From contig NC_092562.1 in the NCBI RefSeq assembly GCF_037975245.1, positions 12,160,001 to 12,224,000 on the forward strand: DNA of 64,000 nt, written 5' to 3'. The position numbers and the translations under genes were made by a program. The stretch's first letter is position 1; every line of letters starts with the position of its first letter. The DNA is from Apostichopus japonicus (taxonomy: Eukaryota; Echinodermata; Holothuroidea; Aspidochirotida; Stichopodidae). The notes below the pieces were generated by a model. It saw nothing but the letters and a program-made list of their open reading frames with translations, did no database searches and had not been told where the DNA came from. Below, piece after piece: positions 54,580-64,000 of this stretch.

Positions 54580-57170
54580 CCAATAATTTTCTGATTATAG
54601 GATCATATATTTCAGGGACACGCTGTAAAAAAAAGGGTCAAATAGTTCTACCCAGAGAATATAAACCACACTGAACAGATTGAATCCAGCTAAATTATCT
54701 CTAAGCCGCCAAGATGACACAAAACCAAGGGCTGGTCTAGATTGTCTGTCTGCGTGGTGTGGAATGGGTAGCAATATTATGGTCACGCTGTAACGTTAGG
54801 GCGTGGCATTCATGCATGTCACGCCGTAACATTTTTAATTTGGTTCATATTTGATGCTGATTGAAAGTCTCAATATTCCAAATTGTGTTCACCTTATAAT
54901 GGGAAAGGTAAATGATTGAAAGGTCCTTAAAATCTCACAAAACACTCACATAGCCAAAGCTAATCTTTGAGTTATAAAATTGGTGCTTGTGAGCTGCTTT
55001 TCAGTTGTTGCTCTTGATGTTTTGTATGCATTTTCAAGGAGAAACACAAACTCAAACATCAACCTTAACTCCTATGGTAGAAAACTAAAATCTAAGCCAA
55101 CTGTTAAAGAAATGCTCTAAGATGCTGATGAAGAGAACCCAGAGAACGGTACTGACCTGAAAGTGGGAGACTTTGTGATCACTTATGGGGGAGAGAAGGT
55201 TCCAGGTGAAGTAAGCAAAGTAGAATGCCTGGACCCAGCACTAGTTACAGTTAAGTGCATGAAGAAAGACAAAGCAAGTGGGTCAATATGGTGCTGGCCA
55301 CAATGTGATGATGCTGTTAAACATTACCGCATGTTTGAGTGTGAAAGAGCCCTAAGCCCCAAACTCTATGGACATATCACAGATAGAGTTCTGAAGTATT
55401 ATGTTCCTGAACTTGTTGACATTTGGGGTGCAGTTGACTTAAAGAAATGTAGTGATATGCCAAAGTGAATCTGTGGCACCCAGTAACTTTTTTGTTTTGA
55501 TGTTCAAGCACATATTTGCCAGTTAGCTTGTTTAGATTTTATAATTTCTTTGGAAATACAAAGTTTCTTAGTAGGTGGAGTATGTTATAAATTGTTTGTT
55601 GAGTAGAAATGTTTAAGTTTTAAAATGAATATTCACATGGATTTTTAGAGGAACATTTTGGAAACAAAAAGGCGCAAAAACCACCTTGATACCATGTTCC
55701 TTTAAAGAGATATATGAGTTTTTTAGAGTAAAACAGTGCATTTAAAAGACACTGCAGTTATGTTAATTCAATTCTGTGATGTCATACAAACAAATGTATG
55801 AAAATTCTGTATGTACTGTATTTCTTTGAAAATTCATCACCTTGTTCTAAGATAATTGAAACATTTTTCATGAACAAATTTTGGAAGGTAATAACATAAG
55901 AGTTTATATTAATATTTGTAAATCATCTATCCATGTACCCAACAGTTTTTGTTATGAAAAAAATGAATGACATATTCTATCAAAATATATTCACAAAAAA
56001 CTTTGCCACTGTGATGTCACACTTAACCTTTGACCGTCTATCTGCAGACAATTTCTTAGAATTTCAAACTTGAATATTCAAACTTCTTGTAGCTATTTGA
56101 TATCAACATGCCTAATTTGTTTCACCAGTTTGTTTTATATTTTCTTCTCTTATATACTGATTTTAAAAAATCCATTGGAAAAGTCCACAATATTCAACTC
56201 CATGGACTCAAAGTACTGTATTATGCTTTGATACTTAGATTGGGGTTACGGGATGGGATGCAGTGGATTTCAAAGGAAATTGGTGTTGGTCTTGACTACC
56301 TTCTGTGAACACTGTAACTTATGCAGTAAAAGGTAAAATCAACCGAGAGAGATTTATTTACTTTTATCTCAAAAATCTCTTCATTCTATGTCATTAAATT
56401 TTAAACATAAATCCTTGTTATTATTGGTTGAGGATCTTATAAAAATTCTATTGTTGATATTACCTGTAAAACAGTACCCAATGGAGCATTTACTTTCTTG
56501 CTTCTCATTTTCAGATATTTGTAAAATTTAAAGTATGAATTTGATTGTTCAGTCATAATTTCAATATATTCCTTAGATACAATATTTAGTAGTGATTGTT
56601 ATAATTTTAATACTCAAATGGAACAAAATAACGATCATACTTGGCCAAATATCAAATTTTCTAAAAAAGTGTAGATGCGTCACGCCGTAACGTCACGCCG
56701 TAACGGTTTCAAAAAAGAGGGAAACTTAGCCAGTTTTCTCCTAAACCACAATGACCTTGCACTAATCCTATTTAGAAATGGTAAAATACATTTTCAAAAT
56801 GAACTGAGCCAAAGGAGAGAAACTCAATGCAAGTCCTTGAGATAATATTCACGAATGTGTGCAGATGACGACAAAAGTTCAAATTTATCCTGTCACGCCG
56901 TAACCAAATTTCAAATGCACCTCACAGCAAAATGAAAAGAGATTTTCCAGTTCTGATTTTTTTTTTTAAATTTGTCTTAAATCAAAGACTATAAACACAG
57001 ACTTTGAGGGCATTTAAAATTCAAAGTCTGGATCATGACACCACAAAAACAGCCAAATTGTCATGCCGTAACAAAATTAGGGTTTGAAATATCCCCAAGT
57101 ACATTAGGTACATGTTACATTTCAAAGCTTCTTTGATCCAGCTGGGCCTTTCTTAAGGTACCAGGTGTAC
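54580..57170 (+). mobile_element. Transposon-like block with TCACGCCGTAAC repeats
   Basis: Copies of the 12-mer TCACGC(C/T)GTAAC lie in the same orientation at 54783, 54819, 56680, 56693 and 56893, with one-base variants at 57061 (TCATGCCGTAAC) and about 54618 (ACACGCTGTAAA). They cluster on both sides of a degraded coding segment. No terminal inverted repeats were recognised, so the extent is only that of the motif-bearing region. Confidence 0.45.
55037..55468 (+). pseudogene. Degraded coding segment of unknown family
   Basis: Plus-strand frame RRNTNSNINLNSYGRKLKSK, PTVKEML, an in-frame TAA, then VGDFVITYGGEKVPGEV and SIWCWPQCDDAVKHY, ending in TGA after KKCSDMPK. The 101-codon open part has coding-like composition (acidic, Trp/Cys-bearing C-terminus). 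The pattern of GDFV...G...PGEV...WPQ.DD suggests a small beta-barrel (Tudor/SH3-like) tail of a transposon-encoded or zinc-finger protein. I do not recognise the family, and the internal stop suggests decay. Confidence 0.45.
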
Positions 57171-57515
57171 AAGTTACATATGACTTGCTTGTCCACAACA
57201 TGAGCTTAAGAAACTGTTGGAATAATAATTAAATTGTACACATGGCGCAAAAATAATATGTTCTGTCAATTCTGGCTTGAATAAAGGCCTAGTCCATCTC
57301 AATTAGTTATGAAAAAGCTTGGAATTACTTGAAGGCTAATAAATATTTTGATGGACCCAAACATAATTGGATTTGTAATAAAAGTAATGTATTTCACTAG
57401 TATTGCTGTTGCCATTTCTCCTCATACCAGAATACCAACAAATCCACACAATTACACTTATCAACAAACTAGCTAAATATGTTGAAAGCAGCACTAATAT
57501 AAAAAACATTAGTAA

Positions 57516-58640
57516 TCAAAGTTCGTATTGACCTAATACATATAACAGAATATCATGGAAGAGGTATAAGAATTACTGAGGTGTGGTCCTGGACAATCAT
57601 AAATACTGGTAGGATTATGTTGGACATGACCAACCCCCCCCCCCCCCATCAAGACTTTATGGTATATTTAGTTCTACCCAGGAAGGGAATTATATCTTCA
57701 GTATTGCATCGTAAAATGCTATTTCAGGGAGAAACTAAAACGAATGACAGCGAATGACCGAATGACAATTGACTTTGTACAGGGTTAATTATCATTTGCG
57801 AATGACAGCGAATGACAACGAATGACAACAACTTGGACAACGAAGGACAGTGTTGAGAAGTGCTAGAATGATTAACAGAGTGGAGTAAATGCGGTTATTG
57901 GTTTTCTGCGCAAATATGATTTGAGGAAAATCGCATGACGTGGTTGCAGGGTTTTGGTGTAATTTACGGATAGAAACCACAGGGAAAGTTTTTGTGTGAG
58001 ATTGCGCTTGAGTGCTGTGCTTTTTACCTAGACTGTAGATTTATATAGAAAGATAACTGAAGCCATTTCAAGATTATGGTGTTGTTAGTTTCTAACAATT
58101 AATATCCGAAAAGTGACGTTAAATTTACTCTTTAAAATCAGACTTACAATTTCGCTTACCATAAGTCTGAACTGTGATATCCGGTTAGAGCAAATGTTTG
58201 TGCTGTCATTACTGTCATTCGTTTTAGTCAACGCAATTTTTTAGTGTGTACAGCATATTGTCATTTGTTATGTGTAACGCAATTGTCATTCGTTTTAGTA
58301 ACACCCCTATTTCAGCTAAGTTACTATTTAAGGGTAAAGATGTACATAGCAGTTTTCTATGTGTACATGAAATATAGTAATATAACTAGAGCCTTCAAAA
58401 TAGTACAAAATCAAAGTTCCTATTGACCTAATACATATTATAACAGAATATCATGGAAGAGGTATAAGAATTACTGAGATGTGGTCCTGGACAATCATAA
58501 ATACTGGAAGCATTATGTTGGACATGACCACCCCCCCCACCCCCCCCCCCCCCAGCAATACTTTGTGGTATATTTAGTTCTACCCAGGAAGGGAATAATA
58601 TCTTCAGTATGGCATCGTAAAATGCTATTTTAGATAAGTT
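57516..58640. repeat. Direct duplication, about 0.9 kb apart
   Basis: AATCAAAGTTC(G/C)TATTGACC through ATGTTGGACATGACC, a C-run, TAGTTCTACCCAGGAAGGGA and GTAAAATGCTATTT recur at 57516-57727 and about 58411-58632. The match continues after the inserted element (58316-58390) with 58636-58705. Confidence 0.88.
57728..58307. mobile_element. Non-autonomous hAT-like element inserted in one duplicate copy
   Basis: Inverted ends containing ACTAAAACGAATGACA / TGTCATTCGTTTTAGT lie just inside an 8-bp target duplication TATTTCAG (57720-57727, 58308-58315). The paralogous copy near 58625 reads across the site without the insert. Direct repeats of CGAATGACA(G/A) crowd the left end. No transposase is present. 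Confidence 0.82.
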
Positions 58641-58919
58641 ACTATTTAAGGGTAAAGATGTACACAGCAGTTTTCTATGTGTTCATGAAATATAGTAATA
58701 TAAAATAGAGCCTCCAAATTGTACACAAATTTGAATTTCCAAATTATTCCTGATAATAACAGAATATTTGTATTAAATTTAAAAAAATCATACCTAAAAA
58801 TGTCTAGGTAAAAAATTTTTTTTTTAGAAGTAATTAAAATTATACATGGAAACTATTATGACAACAAACAGACAAAGTAGCACACAAGCACAAAAGACAA
58901 CATTAAAGACACACATATC

Positions 58920-59195
58920 ACCCTAAAAGACACACAACACCCTAAAAGACACGTATACAACACCCTCAAAGACATATACAACACCCTAAAAGACAAACAA
59001 CACCCTAAAAGACACATACAACACCCTCAAAGACATATATACAACACCCTAAAAGACAAACAACACCCTAAAAGACACATACAACACCCTCAAAGACATA
59101 TACAACACCCTAAAAGACAAACAACATCCTAAAAGACAAACAACACCCTAAAAACACATAAAACACCCTAAAAGACACATAAAACACCCTAAAAG
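58920..59195. repeat. Minisatellite, unit ACAACACCCTAAAAGACA
   Basis: About 15 copies of a 17-20 bp unit, with a higher-order pattern in which a CCCTCAAAGACATATAC variant recurs every three units or so. Confidence 0.92.
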
Positions 59196-62100
59196 ATTGT
59201 GTGTGCTCATCATGCATTCCTTCAGTGTGTGGGGTCAGTTGTATCACTTTTGGGTCTTCACAACCATCAAAAGCTATGTACGACAATATATTTCAGTCAT
59301 TTCAGTCTATGCCATCATGCTACAGTACTTAGTAGGTACAGTTGTAGGCATAAGTGCCAACATTTTTCCTATTGAAGTGCCTTGTCGTAATATATTAATA
59401 ACTTCTCCCAATATTATCTAACAGAATGTCTGGCTATACCAATGTTCTAAAGTTGTTATATTCACCTAACTATACAAAGCAAGTGTGAAGAAAACTTTAA
59501 CTAAAGGGATTGTGCAGGATACCATGGATGTCCATACATAGGCTACAGTATGATAGACGAAACTAGAACATTTAAAAAATTCTTCAACAGAAATTTGTAG
59601 TTTATATACAAAACATGTTTAACTCAATTCAGACACTATCAAATTATGTCTATATACCTGCTCCAGATTATATATGCACATATTCAGAAGGTTTACCATT
59701 TTGACAAACTGACTTAACTGTGTGTGTCGAGTAGAGAATCGATGTATTAGTTTAGTCCTGACAAAGCTGCAAAATTTCTTGCCGAAGTGTGGAACTCATT
59801 TTATAATTCCAAAGATAAGATGAGAGAATATATAATGTCCAGTAGCTTTTATTCTATCACTACTTGTATCCGCACACAGTCCCAATTCTTTCACACAATC
59901 TCTCAGGTCTCCATAAGTTTGCAAGAAACTTAGCTCAGCCACACCCTTCATTTCCCCAACAGCCAGCACAACAACACAAGGCCAATTCCCAAGTCTAAGT
60001 CAATGTTAAAAGAGAACTCCCTTCTTCTCACACAATATCATAAGTAGTCTACATATAGCAGACACCATAGCAGACACTGTAGAAAACACACACACCCATC
60101 TCTTACCGCTTGAACCCCATCTCCCCCTTATCTCTCCTTCATCCTGCCTGACATCTCTATGCACCAACTTTCAGACTTTCACTGGCTCACACCCAAGAAT
60201 TCCATCTCCATAGCAACAATATTAACAACGTATATATAGTTAAAGAGGTATATTATAGAAATAGAAAGTTGAGATATAGATTGTTCATGGTTATAGAAAT
60301 AGTTTTTAAGTTTGTTCTCGACAGTGTGCAATATGGGCTCAAGTAGCATTGTGTCTACAATTTTAACTTTTTTAATTTTAACTAGATTTAAGATACCATG
60401 TTAATGACATGCCAAGCATGAAGTAGAACCACCGTACTGTAACTAACCATGGTCATCAAACATCCCATCTTGGGTAACAAGCAATACATGAATATAGCTA
60501 GCTAGTACCTATATTACTTCTAAGTCAAGAGGTCATGTACCAAATGTTATCAAAGTGATCTGTGCTCATGTTGGGTACATCCAGAACCATTACATGTAAC
60601 ATTACAAACTTTACACAGTAAAATCAATGTAACCAAGTATTAAGTTTGAAGTATAAGTTTTTTGTGCAATACCATACAGTACTGCAACGTAAATGCCCCA
60701 TCATATATCATTACAATAACTACAATCAGTGATTTTATAAATATGGCACTATACATGAGGTCAATGTGTTACAGTTACTATGTATATGTTAATATTCATG
60801 AAGTGGGTAGAATATGTAGGACATTATAGTTATAAGTTATTTAAATGATGCATATTTGTTATGTTTATATTGGTGCAGTTTTGTGCATTTAACAAGCCTG
60901 TATCATTTTATTGTTGTTGTTCGGTTGTCACTTAAAAGGGTTAATTTTTATCAAATTGGCGATGTAAAGAGTTGAAGCCAGAAATAAATCTTTGCTACGA
61001 AAGTCATAGATGTTACTATAACTACAACAGTGATTTTTGTTAATATTGTACTATTCTCTCTCACTTGTAAACAGCAAACAGTAACTCTCCTACCAACCTT
61101 TAACCTGATCACGTGTAGTAGCTACTACCTTTGCAATGTACTTGTGATACTCAATGGACCTAACATCCTCATGATCATGTGGTCAGTCTTGATGTAAGGG
61201 GACTGGAGTTAAGAATGGATCGAGTTGTTTGGTTTATTATACCAAGTAGTAATTCTGTGATCGCATTTGTCTGTGCTCTTCAATTGATACATAACTAGCA
61301 TCCCCACGGGAACATGCAGTGAAAGGTAATCTCTGGTGGAGCCTTGCAGCCATATAAATCACAGAAGCGACCGATTAAATGAGATGTGTAGACAAAAAAG
61401 GAACCCTATAGGAGCTCCTCAAAAAGGCTCTTTTACAGTCAAGCAGAAGAATGCAACAGTACCATAGCTGTCAGAATGATTGCAGACAACGGGTAGCAGG
61501 ACATAAGCCTATCAGACCCCTGTAAAATCTTAGCAACCTGTGCCATTTGCACAATTCAACCATACCAGTCACATCTATTTGTTTAGAGCTGCAGTGTCAT
61601 GTATCATGCTGACCAAATCATGTAATATTTGAATGTATGTACATGCATGTCCCTAAAGTAAAAGACCTCTGTGGGTTACAGCCACCTGGCTACTTGTAAT
61701 AATAATACATGGTCTACTAATTCAATTGCTTGCATCTTACAAATTTAATTTTATTGTTCCTAGGGCAGCTTTGATGGCCTAAGCATTATTTTGTTCAAGT
61801 TCCTAATTCGTTGGTACTGTATTGTTCTATTCAATGCATACTGCAGCCTTGGTACATTACTGAGTATCTTTGCAGCTGATTACTAATTTGCAATCAACCA
61901 GCCATCTCTAGGATGAGAGATAATGTAGTTCTCTCCATAATGAAATTATTGAAAGTGTTAGAAAGATTGCATAAAAACATTCAGCACTTTATAACCAAAC
62001 ATGATTTACTTACTTTTAATATGATCTAATGTCTAAGCCTCAGAATAAATGGGCTAACAGATTTCTACCATAGAGTGGCAAAAATCACACAGCTAGGCTG

Positions 62101-62970
62101 AAATATACTTCTTTCTACAATGAGTCCCAATGTGTAATGAAACTATGGCCAAAATCATTGGTACTTGAACCTTGAATCTAGATTGTGATTGGCTATAAGA
62201 TACCAAATGCTTTTGAACTACCATCACTTCCCATGATAGTAAATAGATATGCATTGCAATCAGTTTTCCAATAGCTGTTCCTTTTTGAGCCTGAAAACCC
62301 AATCATAGATACAGTAAGTACTGTTGACCAGCTATTTAGGCTGCCTAGCTTTCCACCTAAGAGCATAGTCACTGGTTTGACTTAAAGGAGCATTTAGATT
62401 GGCTGTTTATACTTCCAACTATGTAAAATTGGCAAAAACAAAATTGTAGAATAGCATGTAATTTTCATATTAATGTTATCATATGTCAACCTGAATGTGC
62501 ATTAATGTTAATACTGTCTTTTGCATCAAGCTGTAAAGTTCTATGTGTCACTCTTACCATTCCATGCAATATTCACGCATGTTAAGTGGACTTCCTTTTA
62601 TATCTATTAGATATCTATGTGAATAAACCAAGCTATTTACTGTATATTACTGTTTAGTCAATACAGAATATTTTATTTCCTGCAAAATTAACATTTTTCT
62701 TTTTATATAAACCTTGTGGTTTTGACATAGTTTCATATTCACTGAAATGATTTGAGAAATTGTAGTGACGAGGCTTAACATTCCGTATATACCTGCCAGG
62801 GTATCTCAGGAATTTCACTGGCATTCTTATGCTAATTTATCTTTCATTGTTCTACTAGATATTCCTATTGCTATATGCCATGAAATTTGCACCAATTCTC
62901 ATTGCAGTACATCTCTATATATGTGTTGTTAGTGGTGACATGGTCAGCAGTCTAGTTCTTTTGCCTATGT
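59196..62970. other. No feature recognised
   Basis: AT-rich sequence. I see no exon with receptor-like modules, no well-bounded transposon and no RNA gene. It could be a further intron of the receptor gene or intergenic DNA. Confidence 0.4.
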
Positions 62971-63314
62971 CAGTGATCAGCTACAATTTATTCTTTATCC
63001 TGTGATCAGCTACAATTTATTCTTTATCCCATTACTATATTTTTTTATTAAAAAACTGACCAAAAGTTGCTGTTGGACACTGCAGTCCAGGCCAAACTAT
63101 GAAGGTACACACCTGGATTTCAGCAACTAATGTGTGACTTAACAGTGATCAGCTACAATTTATTCTTTATCCTGTGATCAGCTACAATTTATTCTTTATC
63201 CCATTACTATATTTTTTTATTAAAAAACTGACCAAAAGTTGCTGTTGGACACTGCAGTCCAGGCCAAACTATGAAGGTACACACCTGGATTTCAGCAACT
63301 AATGTGTGACTTAA
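62971..63314. repeat. Perfect-looking 172-bp tandem duplication
   Basis: The unit starts CAGTGATCAGCTACAATTTA and ends ACTAATGTGTGACTTAA. It occurs at 62971-63142 and 63143-63314 without a difference I can see. Each unit itself begins with two copies of a 28-bp segment. Confidence 0.93.
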
Positions 63315-63359
63315 CTGTTAAGAGACTACTGTAACTCCATAATATTCAGTACTTCTAAA

Positions 63360-64000
63360 GGTGTTGGATCTTTTTATTCAAAGTATCAATTTTGTGGTAC
63401 CTCAATCTCTTTTTTCTCATGTTGTTAAAGACCTAGGTATTTAACAGTAATTTCAGTGGAATGATCATATCAGTCGTTTATCCAAGAAACTTCCTCAAGG
63501 CGAAAGGTATTACTACACATCTTTGTGATAATTTGTCTTGTGCAGTGTTAGTCACACTTTATATCACTTATTCTACATATCTTTCTTAATGTACAATTAT
63601 TTGGGGCAGCATTTACTGTTCTGAAACTTTTATCTTCATTATCTTAAAGACAAGGGACATCTGTCTAAGTTTACATAAACACAGTTCGCATCATTCGTTA
63701 CTGTTATTTCCCAATTTCAGAATTCTCTCTGTCAATGACATTCATTACCTTCAAGCTGGTCTTCATTATGTTTTTCAGGGAATCAATGGCTCCACCTGAA
63801 ATTACTACACATCTTTGTGATACTTTGTCTTGTGTCTTTCTTAATGTACAATTATTTGGGGCAGCATTTACTGCTCTGAACTTTAACCTTCATTATTCTA
63901 AAGACAAGGGACATCTGTCTAATTTTACATAAACACAGTTCACATCATTGGCTACTGTTATTTCCCAATTTCAGAATTCTCTCTGTCAATGACATGCAAT
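63360..64000 (+). mobile_element. Decayed LINE reverse transcriptase C-terminus
   Basis: Plus-strand frames, interrupted by stops, contain HVVKDLGI, ISVEWSDHISRLSKKL, IIWGSIYCSE and FRILSVNDIHYLQAGLHYVF. These are the order and motifs of the RT thumb/C-terminal region of Jockey/CR1-like LINEs. The segment from about 63509 is repeated from 63801 with a deletion of some 40 bp. It runs off the right edge. Confidence 0.6.

Noticed and set aside
57792-57980. Minus-strand ORF
   Set aside because: Inside the non-autonomous element at 57728-58307 and built partly from its CGAATGACA direct repeats.
58920-59195. Regular short repeats resembling a CRISPR array
   Set aside because: There are no unique spacers. 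Units are contiguous 17-20 bp variants in animal-type DNA, so this is a minisatellite.

Overview
The window reads as animal nuclear DNA: AT-rich, dominated by introns, full of decayed transposons and simple repeats. The only convincing host gene is on the minus strand, with at least 18 exons that all have canonical AG/GT splice sites. Hyalin-repeat (HYR) modules, THAP-bearing TTAA-flanked transposons, hAT elements and CR1/L2-type LINEs together suggest a marine deuterostome, most likely an echinoderm. That assignment is inference, because no diagnostic sequence is present.

The gene runs right to left from about 53.2 kb to the left edge. In transcript order its exons encode: one HYR module (52952-53194), three calcium-binding EGF modules (40435-35334), a second HYR module (29732-29980), four HYR-like modules with an unusual six-cysteine pattern (26656-17254), a small cysteine-rich module (12596-12718), an Ig-like domain (10055-10345), two fibronectin III domains (7136-3821), a transmembrane helix (2111-2204), a juxtamembrane region with two tyrosine motifs (1904-1269), and the first 30 codons of a protein tyrosine phosphatase domain (751-841). 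It is therefore a receptor-type tyrosine phosphatase with a hyalin/EGF/Ig/FN3 ectodomain. The visible exons sum to 3291 nt (about 1097 codons). The signal peptide and any further N-terminal modules are not seen. The catalytic core lies beyond the left edge.

The introns hold most of the remaining sequence. Well-defined insertions are: hAT-like non-autonomous elements with 8-bp target duplications (69-599, 8404-9837, 14261-15961, 24429-24817, 44433-45084, 51940-52205, 57728-58307), two Kolobok-like TTAA-flanked elements with THAP remnants (22683-24118, 47519-49314), a possible piggyBac-like element (20847-22114), a 5'-truncated CR1/L2 LINE (40552-42130) and weaker LINE remnants (49353-49590, 63360-64000). 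Several insertions can be dated relative to local duplications, because a paralogous copy of the same host DNA lacks the insert.

The gene has been shaped by exon and segment duplication. The EGF exon plus flanking intron exists three times. The 5' half of the HYR exon, with its splice acceptor, is amplified into eight extra 107-bp units (53195-54060) with an alternating 214-bp higher-order pattern. The right-hand 10 kb (54.1-64 kb) shows no recognisable host exon. It holds a transposon-like block with repeated TCACGCCGTAAC motifs and a degraded coding segment, duplicated segments, a minisatellite and LINE debris.
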